A stretch of DNA of 64,000 nt. Source: Floccularia luteovirens (taxonomy: Eukaryota > Basidiomycota > Agaricomycetes > Agaricales > Squamanitaceae). Made by a program: the position numbers and the translations under genes. Positions 48,782 through 60,505 of this stretch are shown one piece after another; positions within the stretch are counted from its first letter, which is position 1, and every line of letters begins with the position of its first letter. The DNA is taken from positions 124,001-188,000 of the forward strand of contig VSJF01000014.1 in assembly GCA_009739215.1 (NCBI GenBank), given 5' to 3'. The notes beneath the pieces are model-generated. The model saw only the letters and a list, made by a program, of their open reading frames with translations. It searched no databases and was not told the origin of the DNA.

Positions 48782-50920
48782 ATGCTTCTCGTCTCTGTGA
48801 ACGCAATTGCCTTTGTTTTATTTTCTTGTTTCTATGCAGCCAATGCTCGAGCAACCGCTCCTACATGTACACTTCGTCCCTTAGGTCCGGGTAGGGATGA
48901 TACAGACCAAGTATGAAAATATATCTGTTCAAGGTCAAGCACCTGATTTTACAATCTATTCTTCTGTCAGGTGGAGGCTGCCATCGCAAAATGCGGACAT
49001 TTCGGCACGACGATTTTTGAACAGGGATCATTCAACATAACCAGGTGTGTACGAGAAACACTTACAAGTTGTATTATCTTCAGTTAACGACAGAAAAATA
49101 GAAAGATGATGTGGGATCTCAAATCTTCCAAAGTTGAACTGAATGGTGTCCTCAGCGTAACTATTCAAACCAATAGATGTACTCCATACTTACCCCAGAT
49201 CCCCACTTAGTTTAACCCGGATATCCAGTTCTGGTTAAACGCAGAAAATACATTCCGAGTTGTGTTTATCCAAGTTAGTCGTATTTCTCGCGACCTCTTT
49301 CCAGGGTCTGATCCTTATTTTCGCATAGAGCCAAGCATCCTGGTTTGTCGTTACCGGTAGTGACTTTGAGATCGACGCCAAAAACACAGGGGGTATAAAT
49401 GGAAATGGACAGGTACATTTTAAGTAATAAATATTCACCCAAAGCATACGCTAATAAACTTCGACAATATTCAAGCCGTGGTGGTCGTTCTTTGCAACAC
49501 GTGTGAGGCAAGACGGAGACGGACGTCCCATTTCGTTGACTCTATGGAAAGTCACGAGAGGTACTGTTAGGAACTTCCGAATAATTTCCCCTCCATTCTG
49601 GTCCAATGCTGTGGCACAGTCGAGCGAAGTAGTGTATGATGGTATGTTTGTCAACGCCTCAAATACAGACCCGGCATTTGTTGGGAAGAAGTGATTACTC
49701 GCTTGGTCAGTTTCTACCAATACAGCGCTGACACTTTCATTTTTTGTACCACAGCATCGTTCCAAATACAGATGGTAAGGCGATATCGGTGAATGTGCCA
49801 CGAGAATACTGCTTACATGTATGTAACTCGCTAGGAATAAACACTTACAGAAGTAATCAAGTCCATCTACTAAACTGGGACATAACTTGTGGCGATGACT
49901 GTCTTGCAATCAAAGGGGTCCTCTCTTTATCATATTGCGTCAGCGGCTGTGACTGACCCCAACTCCAGAATTCGAGTAACATCATCGCTCGTAACATCAC
50001 CTGTCGTGGAGGAAACGGGATTGCTTTCGGATCTCTGGGACAGTATTCAAACATGGTATTGCATCCAGATTTTACAACCGCGACTTCTTGTTGATCATGA
50101 TGTCAAATCAGAGCGATCTTGTTTCTAACGTTGATATGAGGAATCTCCGTGTACGTTGAATGATGGGTTACCAAGATTGGCTATATTTTTACTGAGATGG
50201 TCTCTACATTTTTTAGATGACACGTATTGATCCCAATGTTCAACCAAACATGGCAAATGGGGTGAGAGACAAACTCGGTATGGGCAATGCAATGTTTCTT
50301 ATATTAGCAAAAGGTCTATTTTAAGTCATGGGATGGGTCCGTGAATGGTGTGCCTCCCGTCGGTGGGGGTGCCGGACCTGGTACAGTCATTTCACAGGCT
50401 AGAACGCCTAGTTCCTCTTCTGATCACCATGTTGGACAGGTTCCCTGAGCAACGTCGTTGCTGCGGACGTAGTTCTAGATCGCGTAAGCAACCCAATACA
50501 TGTGTTCCAGACTAATGGCGGCCATTCGTAAGCATATGTTCATCTCATCAGTTTTACTGTAAGGTTGAGATGGGCTGTCATGTAGCGGGGATCTTCCTTC
50601 CCAATTTAAATTTGGTAATATCAGCTTCATCAACTGGAGCGGCACGGCAGTAACAAACAAAAGTAAGTGTTCTTCTACAAAATAGGAAGTCGTACTTAAA
50701 AAACAAAATAGTCGTGGACATCGAGTGTAGCTCTGCTGTTGGATGTGATGACATATCGTTCAGAGATTTCAATATCCAGGGGCCGGCTGGTCAAGCACCC
50801 CAATTCATCTGTCAGAATCTTGATGGATTGAGTGGGTTAACAGGTGTGTATCAACAACTTTAAGCTAATACCATGCCTAACAGTAAAATAGCACCATGTA
50901 ATGCAACAGGAAGGGCTTGA
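48782..50920 (+). CDS. Secreted GH28 polygalacturonase-type enzyme
   Basis: Signal peptide MLLVSVNAIAFVLFSCFYAA with likely cleavage after ANARA. The mature protein starts TAPTCTLRPLGPGRDDTDQV. GH28 features in order: NGNGQTWW, IVPNTDG joined by an intron to INTYRSNQV (the NTD motif), LLNWDITCGDDCLAIKG (the DD motif), and NITCRGGNGIAFGSLGQY. Later blocks are RIDPNVQPNMANGVYFKSW, QTNGGHSGDLPSQF and APCNATGRA at the end (50920). The catalytic Asp trio (NTD plus CGDDC) is complete. In place of the usual G-H-G it has G-N-G, and no RIK motif is seen, as I recall for a basidiomycete exo-acting subgroup. Potential N-glycosylation sites are frequent. It would act on pectic polymers outside the cell. 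About eleven introns. Confidence 0.88.
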
Positions 50921-51356
50921 TTTGCTAACATGCGGAAATGTTGCCTGGAGATAAGTGTGTGAATATTTTTACTCTATCATAGCACGGAGACAAAATATAT
51001 GAGAACGTTGAAGATATTGCTGAAGAAAAAAGGACTTGAAAGAGATGAAAGGATAGAGAATACAATAAAGGGGAGATAATAAGGATTCATATGAGCGAGA
51101 TGGGCCAATGTTGTGTGGAGAAAAGGTGGTTTTGAGTATTTGAGTTACATAATATGTCATGGAAACAATGATTTGTGATCCACATTGTCATTCCCCGGTC
51201 AAGTCTTTCCGGGTGGCCGCTCATAAAAATACAAGCTGTCAGTGATAGCAACCAACTGGCTCTTTTCAACGACTTTTCTCTTTACTTGGATCTTTACCAG
51301 CTGGCCGGTACTCACTGCTTTCTTCCTCTCACGCAGGTCGTTATCCTTCATTCCAG
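50921..51356. other. GH28 3' region and Nox promoter
   Basis: About 435 bp between two genes on the same strand. No coding signal. A purine-rich AAAGAGATGAAAGG stretch lies near 51036. Confidence 0.4.
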
Positions 51357-53667
51357 ATGAACTACAAGCGCTCCTCTGGACTGGACTTTTCAGATGGTGC
51401 CAGCACTAACCTGCATCAGCATCCAGACCTCGCAGACACTTATGCGTTCCGCAATGATTGGCACCCAAATCACCTCCAACGCAACAAAACAGAGCGACGA
51501 AGACTCCAAGGCTTGCAACGGTCAACGAGTCATTCCTCAGCTACTAGGCAACCGAAGACCTGGCGTCAAAGGTTTAGAGTTTGGATGATAAATGAGGGAG
51601 GACGGCAGTTGTTTTTTGGTGTCTGGATTTTCTTGCATCTTCTGGTGGCAGTCTTTGGTTTTTTCAACTATCAATTGAAAGACAATTCGGTCAACGCGAG
51701 ACAGGCTTTTGGAGTGACTTTCCGTCCGTTGCACTCTTCCATTTTTCTTCTTCTGTCTTCTAATCTTCCTTTTCTCGTTGTTAGCTCTTGCAAGAACAGC
51801 AGCACTTGTTCTTCACGTCGATGTGATATTCATTCTTCTCCCAGTCTGCCGCAACTTCATCTCTCTACTGCGGAGAACACCCCTTAACGACATCATTCCC
51901 TTTGACAAAAACATCACTTTCCACAAAGCCACAGCATGGTCCATCGTAGCAGGTTCTGTCGTCCATATTGCGGCGCACATGGTCAATTTCTACAAGCTCG
52001 CAATGTCTGATCCAGATGCCACTACGACTGGTAAACGTATCGTTGCCTTCCTTGCAATCAATTTCACCACTGGACCCGGAGTAACTGGATGGATCATGAC
52101 TCTCGCTCTGGGGATAATGGTATTCTTTGCTATTGAGAAAAGACGTCGTGCCCACTTTGAGTGGTTCTGGTATTCTCATCATCTTTTCATCGTCTTTTTC
52201 ATCTGTTGGCAACTACATGGAATGTTCTGCATGATCAAGCCGGATAGACCACCCTATTGTTCTTACAACACTATTGGAGTGTTTTGGGTACATTATTTCA
52301 TTTCCACAAATCTATACATATATTAACCTCTTCTTGCAGCGCTACTGGCTTGTTGGCGGTGTCATCTGGATCGGGGAACGTATCCTTCGCGAAATTCGCT
52401 CACGTCATATCACGTATATATCGAAAGTTATTCAACACCCCTCTAATGTCATGGAGTTGCAAATAAAGAAAGAAAAAACAACCACTAGAGCCGGCCAATA
52501 CATTTTTCTTTCTTGTCCAGAGATATCTTACTTCCAATGGCACCCTTTCACACTCACCAGGTAATTTTAACCCCATAAACCCATCATATCACATTCCTTT
52601 AATCCCTTTCTTACGTGATCTTTCAGTGCCCCTGAAGAGGATTACATTTCGGTTCACATCCGTGTAGTCGGTGATTTCACAAAAGCTCTCGCTAAAGCAG
52701 TAGGATGTGATTTCGATGCAAAGTCCAAGCATACTTCGCTAGACAAACGCGAAACTTTCTACAGTAGCAAGGTTGTCAATGTCGCGACAAATCCCATCTT
52801 TAATAGACGATTACCTCGCGTCATGGTTGATGGGCCTTTCGGAAGTGCTAGCGAAGATTTCCTGAAGTACGAGACTGTCCTACTTGTTGGTGCTGGCATC
52901 GGTGTCACTCCTTTTGCATCGTAAGTCCGTACTATCTCCCATTGAGCCTCTCTTTGTTGATGATTCCATGTTTACTACGCAGCATTTTGAAATCTATCTG
53001 GTACCGTATGAACAATACTGATAACGCAAAACCCACTAGATTATCGAAGGTTTATTTTTTTTTTCCTTTTTTCCATCTCAAACAAAGATTTGCTCATAAA
53101 ATGTCATTAGGTGTATTTCACCTGGGTAATTCGTGATTTTGGAACAGCGGAATGGTTCCACTCGTTGTTGCACGCTATTGAAGAGCAGGATATGCAGAAT
53201 AGAATTGAGATCAATATTTATCTTACTGCGAAGATCAGTCAAGATGATATGAATAACATCATTGTAATAAACGGCGTTTTTTCTTTTATTGTTTGATAAA
53301 CTGATTAATTTTTTGTTACCAGGTACAAGACGTGGGTGCAGAGAAGGACGCTATTACAACTCTTCGCGCTCCAACCCACTTTGGGCGACCTAATTGGGAT
53401 CGTGTATTCACCTCAGTCTCTCAGAAACACCAGGAGACTGATGTCGGAGTGGTAAGTTTGGGCTCTCAATTGAACCGCAAATTAATTCCTGAATTACCAT
53501 TATTTTAGTTCTTCTGTGGTCCCCCTGTGCTCTCTAAACAGCTTCACCAGATGTGTAACAAGTATTCTGACCCCAACGGGACGAGATTTTTTTTTGGAAA
53601 AGGTAAACGTTTAATATATCACATGTTGTTGCTTATCTCTGAACAACTTTTATCAGAAAATTTCTGA
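51357..53667 (+). CDS. NADPH oxidase (fungal Nox), probably NoxB-like
   Basis: Makes superoxide by passing electrons from NADPH through FAD and two haems across a membrane. The cytosolic N-terminus of about 75 residues ([20 protein letters not shown]) precedes the first helix ([20 protein letters not shown]). That length is why I favour NoxB over NoxA. Then come [40 protein letters not shown] and [20 protein letters not shown], with the His pairs for haem. The FAD site is [11 protein letters not shown] (HPFT), and the NADPH parts are [34 protein letters not shown] and [15 protein letters not shown]. It ends FFFGKENF (the C-terminal FxxxNF motif). No EF-hands. About eight introns, near 560-600 residues. 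Confidence 0.92.
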
Positions 53668-54212
53668 GTCGCCTGTTATACCTCTTCACAATCAACGAAT
53701 GATAACCAATAAACTCTTCTTCCAATGTTTACGAAAACTTGCCCAGCGCCGGATCGTGAACTTCTTAGTCAGCGGACTAGCTTTTGTGTATCGATATAAA
53801 GTATGCAACGTTCTTCAACTGGGTTGGAGTTTCGATTGCTTGATCTGTCTAATTCGGATTTCTATCCCGTTTGTCTTTCCTTTCTACCATTTCTTTCTTT
53901 TCCCCATTGATTTGTGCCAGCAACAAAGGTCCAGAATTTTTAACTTACTTTGGTTTGTTTTAAAGGAAAAATTGGGCGTATTTTTGTTGTTGTGAAATTT
54001 CTGTTTGTTCTTAACTGGATGTATTAGGTAGGTAGTAACACTTTTTGTAATGGTGCTTGTTGCAAGGTACATTACATCACACTGCCCGGAAGTTTGAGCA
54101 TACTGTAACGACAGAGAAGCCTTGGGCAAGTACTAGTGGATGGTTTGTATCACAGTATCTAACAAATTGTAGCGTACAATATGTATCATCGAGTATCCCA
54201 AAGAAACTACGA
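53668..54212. other. Convergent 3' spacer (Nox / RRP9)
   Basis: About 545 bp, T-rich, between two convergent stop codons. The 98-codon frame starting at 53699 begins just past the Nox stop and has no conserved feature. Confidence 0.45.
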
Positions 54213-56320
54213 CTACACCAACGTCCTAGGATGTAAAGCAACCACAAGCGCTCCATTCACCGCACCACCTTCCTTTACACTCAACCACCTCCCTAATCTA
54301 TGCTCCTGTCCCAACCCCGCGACAACTAATACAGGATTAACCCCAATTTTTGATGTTGACGTCCTTCTATCGACGTCTGTGCTATCCGGATCCGTATCTC
54401 GAATCCAGGTATAGTTTTTTAGGGACGTCTCTGGGGTAGATATCAATTGTAGTGAATTGATAACTCCTGGTGCAGCTAACGTCCCGACAAGGGAGAACGA
54501 TTTTAGTTTAGAGTCTAGTTTCCACATACGAATTTGTCCTTCCCATGATCCTAGAAGATTAGGTAGGGTTAATGTGTGATGTATATGCGTTGATGAAAGT
54601 TAACTTATATATACCTGATGCAAAAAGATCTGAATATCGCAGACTGGCGAGAGCTGTTACCCATCTAGGTGTTTGAATGAGACCCTCCGTTGATGAAAGT
54701 AATTCGTTAAATCCATGAGCAAGGGCTTGTGTAAATATTGGCTTTTTCTTCTGAGTGTTCCATAGACTAATCGAACTATACAAAATTTTCAATTGTAAAA
54801 AAAAAATCATCCCTTGAAAGGTTGGAATACATACCCACTATCTCCCCCACTAAGAAAAGTCGATTCGTCAATCATCGCAACACATTCCAAACTCCCCTCA
54901 ACAAACTTCTTTCCTTCTCGCTCGTTGCTCTTCGCTTTTGATAAGACATTCTCTTCATCTGGATCAACATCACCTTCTTGCTCGTCGGCTTTCAAACCAC
55001 CTTCCAAGACCTCCCTTATACGGCTCCGCCCACCTCCTCGAAATACCAACTGAGTCTCCTCTACGATTTTCCAGAAACGTACAGTTTTGTCTCGACCTCC
55101 AACACTGACACACGTCTCTCCACGTAGAGAATCCAATCCAAGGACGTGATCTTGGTGCCCAAACAATGTTTCGACATACCCCATCACTCCAGCGGATAAA
55201 TCATACACCTTTAACGTTCTGTCAAACGATCCTGTGTACAATTGGTTGGTTCCCTTCCTAAATGATAGGGCCTGAGATGCAATCAGTGTGTATGAGTTAT
55301 CTAATTGAGAATGAAGTATTGAATGACTTACAGATATGATGTCCTTATGACACATCGGCCCAAAGAAAGCTTTTATCCACTCGCCCTTCTCGGCGTCCCA
55401 CACGCACAGCCTACGATCTCTACCCGCACTTGCCAATAGTTTCCCGTCATGGCTCAAAGCAAGTGCAAGCACCTCATCTGTATGTCCCTTTATCTCAGCA
55501 GAAGCAACTGCCTTTCCTTTTCCTTTCACATCTGATTGGGTGGGTTTGACTTTATAAAAATTCGCTATCCTCTTCCCTGATGACAGGTCCCATTTGATTA
55601 TTGAACCTTCTTTACCGGAAGTAAACAAATGATGACTGGATTCCGAGGCAACTGCAGATGTGACGCTAAACCTATGACCTCGGGTTCGCAAACACGCTTT
55701 ATGTGGAGCTTCGAAATCAAACTGTGGGTTATGATATTTGTATACATTAGAGTTTGACTTTTTGTGAGCTTTATGTTTTTGAGAGAATAAGTAACTTACG
55801 GAGTCGGCGACGAATAAATGGACTTTCCCAGAGTGTTCCAATACATCTTGTTTTAGCCGAGCAGATATGAGTTCTTTGTCGATCTCAGCGGCATCAAACT
55901 CTCCGTCCGCTACACATTCCTTGGCATGAATACACAGCCTTAAGAATTTGATACGTTTCAGTGCTCACCGAGGTCCTCTTTCACACTCTCCAAGTACAAC
56001 TTGGCCAAACGCAACCTCTTTTCTGCAGGACTTTCGTCTTCATCTTCATCTCCACTAGTCCCAGGATCGGCATCCAAGTCAACTCGCAAATCCATATCAT
56101 CAATACCTCCACCTTCCTCCTCATCAGTCTTATCAGAAAGCTCTTCATCTTCAAGTTTCTTTTTCTTCTGTTGACCTCCCTTAGCCTTGCCTAAACTATG
56201 TTTCTTGGCAACATTGGCTCGGAAAACATTTTTTTGATTCCCAGACGCGCTTGTCCGTGGTTTTGGTTCTGGACGTTTTCTCTTTCGCGATTTAGAGGAA
56301 ACGAAGAATGGATCAGGCAT
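54213..56320 (-). CDS. RRP9: RRP9/U3-55K, U3 snoRNP WD40 protein
   Basis: Start MPDPFFVSSKSRKRKRPEPK; a basic then acidic N-terminus leads to RLRLAKLYLESVKEDL. An intron with donor GTGAGC and acceptor TGTGTAG joins this to ADGEFDAAEIDKELISARLK. WD40 repeats follow: RGHRFSVTSAVASE, GKEGSIIKWDLSSGK, GHTDEVLALALSHDGKLLAS, GRDRRLCVWDAEKG, GSFDRTLKVYDLSAG, GHQDHVLGLDSL, GGRDKTVRFWKI, and more to SWEGQIRMWKLDSKLK. The C-terminus ends VVALHPRTLV. Rrp9 is a core protein of the U3 snoRNP that binds the B/C box and is needed for early 18S rRNA cleavages in the nucleolus. About six introns, near 590 residues. Confidence 0.92.
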
Positions 56321-57279
56321 GGAAAGAGAAATAACTGAAATTATCTTTCACTCAAAATTTTGGGTATCTGTTTGTTCCTGTTTGATTTAAAAGCTTATAT
56401 ATACAGACTTCAATCTGCTTGAACACTGGAACGTACCTTCATCCAGAGAAGGTGAAAGGTGTCCATAGCCTTAGAATCAGATCAATACATAAACAAATTA
56501 TGCTACTTGTCACATCTTGCTGTGAGATACTAGTCATAATCTTAACCGCTTGAACGGCACTGTTGCACACGACTGCGGAACATTCTCGACTCTCATTTCC
56601 CAATATACCGGTACAAACTTCTTATGAGAATATTAATCAGAGTCGCTTCCATTCGCCACGTAAACATGGGCGTCAGGTGGCAAAAGCTTCAGGAAAAAAT
56701 CTTTGGCTTCCTGGTAATTTCCCAAGAAACTAATACAGCACTTTGTTCACTTGGGACTCTGGTCCCCATGGTCAGGTGGTAAGATGCGGTGATAAGGACA
56801 TAGTAATTACACGACGACTGGAAGCTATTCGCGATATTTGGAAATGACGCTACCTGTAACAAATTTTCTTTAGAACTGACGTGTAATAATTCATTTTACA
56901 ACATCAACATGCTTCATTGTGTCCAAGATGCAGCAGCTGGGGAAAATGTCGCTGTTAATAAACATAAGATGCATGATGTAAAAGTCGGACCGGAAACGTA
57001 AATAACAGGGTGATCAAAACCTTGCCCAGAATATCTTTTTTTGCGAAGAATTGCTATTCACTGGCGAAAATCACTGAGCTCAATAGCTTTCTTCTTGTAA
57101 AGGAACAGCATCAGATACCAACAGCAGTGACCAACCCATATAAATCCGAGGTAGTTTTGTGGTTCTGTCACTGCAAAACTCACCCGATAGCCCTGAGGAA
57201 TTGCCAACTCACCATACGGCGCAAAGGCTAGAAACTAATAAGGTCACGTTCATCGACTTACTTAGGTCCCTCGTTTCAT
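56321..57279. promoter_or_regulatory. Divergent RRP9 / alanine aminotransferase promoter
   Basis: About 960 bp between two divergent ATGs. No gene is seen. A small open frame of 73 codons at 57010-57231 just before the aminotransferase could act as an upstream frame in its leader, which is inference. Confidence 0.4.
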
Positions 57280-58955
57280 ATGATCTCGTCTGCCTTAAGG
57301 CGTCCTTGTCTAAGACTAGGTTCATCGATTTCTCATACGCACCTCAACCTATCCAACTTTTCTACATCTCAAGCATCCATGCGTCCTCTCACCGTTGACT
57401 CATTGAACCCTGCCCTCTTAAAGGTTGAGTATGCCGTACGTGGCGAGCTTGCGATCAAGGCAGAGAATTATCGTGTTCAGCTCAAAACTTCTTCTGGCAA
57501 TTCGCTGCCTTTTGACAAAGTCATCTCGTCCAACATCGGAAATCCACAACAAAAGGGATTAGATCAACCACCTATCACATTCACGCGACAGGCAAGTCAT
57601 TTCTCACCCCGATCAGCCCTTCTAGCAGATCTCGATAACTTATCCATTGGTGTTATTGTTTCTTGTGCTGCACATGTAGGTTGCAGCTCTGATGGAATGG
57701 CCCGCCCTAGCCGAACTCGCACCGAACGCATTCCCTAAAGATGTTATTGCGCGCGCCAAAGAGCTGTCGGATGAAATTGGCTCAATTGGTGCTTATTCCC
57801 ATAGCCAAGGTGTGCCATTGATTCGCAAAAGCGTTGCCAACTTCATAGAGAGTACGTATTCATTTACATATGTTATTCTCGTTTCATACCTCCTGACCAT
57901 GAAATTTAGAACGTGATGGATATCCGTCTGACCCGGCAAACATATTTCTCACCACTGGAGCTTCGGCTGGTGTATCGCTACTGATTTCTATGCTGATCAA
58001 TTCCCCCAAGTCGGGCATTCTGATTCCAATTCCACAATATCCCCTTTACACTGCGACCCTTGCTCAGCATGGTGGTGTACCGATACCCTACTACCTGGAA
58101 GAAACTTCAGGATGGTCTACTTCTATAGAATCGGTAGAAGCAGCTCTAGAAAAATCGCACAAAGATGGCGTTGTTCCTAAAGCGCTGGTTATTATAAACC
58201 CAGGAAATCCAACTGGTGCATTACTGAATGAAGATATCCAAGAAAGACTGGTGAAACTCTGTGAGAAGTATTCCCTGGTCCTTCTCGCAGATGAAGTATA
58301 CCAAGCAAACCTTCATCAACGCGACCAATTCCCGTTCACTTCTTTCAAGAAGATAGTGTCACGCCTCAAGTCACCTGTACCATTGATATCCTTCCATTCT
58401 ATTTCTAAAGGTGTCTCGGGGGAATGTGGGCGCCGGGGCGGGTACTTTGAGTGTACCAACATGTCAGAGGAGATTCTGGCTCTTATCTACAAGATGGTAT
58501 CTGTTGGGCTGTGTCCACCTTTATCCGGACAGATTGGAGTTGACAGCATGGTGAGACCTCCGCAACCCGGTGAAGAAAGCTACGAGCTATGGAAGAAGGA
58601 AACAGATACCATTCACGCGGCACTTGCTTCACGCACTAAAATCATGGCAGATCGCCTCAATAATCTTCCTGGCGTGTCATGTGTCGACTCTCCAGGAGCG
58701 CTCTATCTATTCCCACAGATTACACTGTCAAGTAAAGCTCAGGAGGCTGCTAAGAAGGCCGGAAAAGCACCAGATGCATTCTACTCGCTTGCATTATTAG
58801 ATGAGACTGGCATCTGTGTGGTTCCTGGCAGTGGCTTCGGTCAAAAGGAAGGTCAATGGCATTACAGATTGACATGCCTTTGTCCTGGAGTGGAAGACTA
58901 TGTAGGTAAAATGGAGAAATTCCATATAGGCTTCACGGAGAAGTATGGCTCTTGA
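57280..58955 (+). CDS. Alanine aminotransferase (PLP-dependent)
   Basis: Interconverts alanine and 2-oxoglutarate with pyruvate and glutamate. Start MISSALRRPCLRLGSSISHT, a Ser/Arg-rich presequence suggesting mitochondria; a second ATG (MRPLTVDSLNPALLKVEYAV) at 57379 would give a cytosolic form. Motifs: RGELAIKAE, SSNIGNPQQKGL, VAALMEWPALAELAPNAFPK, GAYSHSQGVPLIR, FLTTGASAGVSLL, INPGNPTGALL, LLADEVYQAN, and the Schiff-base lysine SFHSISKGVSGECGRRGGYF. The end is RLTCLCPGVEDYVGKMEKFH. Two introns. The first (57592-57679) has donor GCAAGT and acceptor TGTAG, a GC-AG intron needed to keep FTRQ-VAALMEW in frame. About 508 residues. Confidence 0.93.
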
Positions 58956-60505
58956 ATAGAACTCGTGTTGTACTCATACACCTAGACCGTTCCAACCCGC
59001 AATGAAACCTAAAATGTGTATGACATCCTTCGAAGAGTTGATCATGTTCTTACCTGATAATTCTCGTAAGTCAGCTCAGGATTAAACTGGTTCGAAACGG
59101 TTGTTCTCTTATGCTGTATCGTGACCCCTCGGAAAAAGTTGAAAACCGATCATAAAAAGATGTATATCAAGATGCCATTCTTACGAAAGCATGCGCGCCT
59201 AGATGGCAGTGGTGGGAGATGGTTGACCGGAAAGGGGACAAATAACATTGGTACGTCGGAGCAGAAACAAGGCCAATTAACGGACGATCCGTCGTACTCC
59301 CGGAATCCATGCATGCATTGTAATCATTGAAAGGAATTCTGGGTTGTCCACCTGCTAAGTATTGAAATACTTCACTGAATATGCCAGCAATCAAAGCACG
59401 AGGTATGATACTTCGCGGGAGAAGTCTATTCTTGTTTTGAGCAGCCCGTTAAGGAAGTATGATTATTGCATCACAGGGTAGGCAATTGTAGTTCAATAAG
59501 TAGACGAAGATAAAAGAGTGATACAGACTAGCGATCCAAACAAGAAGCTAACCCACAAGTGGATGAAGAGGCGTCGCTGACTACCAAATCGCGCTAGCTT
59601 GGTGATTCCTCATTTCATCATCGCTCGAGCGGGGTTGCCAGAGATAAGAGCAAAAGGCCCAGGCAAAATTACGATTGTCACGTTGGCCAGTGGATGTCTA
59701 TTTACCCAAGAATCGCACGGCGGTAGGCTGTGCACAAACTCCAAAAGGGCGACAGTGGCGTGTGCAGTCTGACAGAATTCGTTATTATGTGGGGAGAAGA
59801 CATGAGGCCAAATATCACACACAAGTCCGCAGCTAAGGCGACCTCTGGCGAAAAGCGCTCAGGCAACGGTTGATGGCGAAGGGCCAACAACACGGTTGTA
59901 GTTGGATTGCTCGGAGTGACACGAGTAAAACTTGTTCGCTAATCTTTTTGAGAGATCCAGTGGACATGTGTTGTCGCAGGAGATGGTCATTGACCTGGAT
60001 GTATGTATTGTTGAATCATCGCCGTGTGATTCGGTAGCTAAAAAGCGGAGTGTGTATCTTAACTAAATATTACAAAAAATGGCAGAAAGAAAGGGTAATG
60101 TTTGACGTTGACTACAGATTAGGTTACATGGAGCAGGACGGGTGCAACGACAGGGAATAAAATAAAAGAATTCGAAGAGGAATAAATGAAATATGAAATT
60201 GTGAAATTGTGAAAATGTGAAATTGTGATGGGACAATAACCGGTGTGATCAGGGGCATCCACTTTGTCCATGTTTGTATCTCGTGTGTCTCCAGTGGTCT
60301 GTGCGTCGCTTTCTCTGAAAAGCTTTAAGGAGTCCCGGGCCTGTCAACCATAGTAAACATCCATTTCCACAAAACCATGCTTATAGTGTCGTTAGCTGCC
60401 TTCGTGTTTCAATAACACAAGCGGCGTGCCTCGCCTCGCTGGTGGGATATCCCACTCAGCATCGACTGATTTTTGGCGAATCAGAGCCTCCCCAAACAGC
60501 ACATC
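58956..60505. other. Long spacer upstream of the copper-fist gene
   Basis: About 1.55 kb with no coding signal. It includes the 3' region of the aminotransferase gene and a short tandem repeat (separate entry). No copper-response element (such as TTTGCTC) could be named with confidence; TTTTGGCGAATC lies near 60471. Confidence 0.45.
60188..60231. repeat. Short AT-rich tandem repeat (GTGAAATT)n
   Basis: Four to five imperfect units of GTGAAATT (GTGAAATTGTGAAAATGTG around 60204-60222) with period 8 to 9 bp, about 300 bp upstream of the copper-fist gene start. A simple microsatellite-like repeat. Confidence 0.7.

Noticed and set aside
53699..53995. 98-codon frame after the Nox stop
   Set aside because: T-rich 3' sequence giving Phe/Leu-rich translation; the Nox protein already ends with its normal FFFGKENF terminus.
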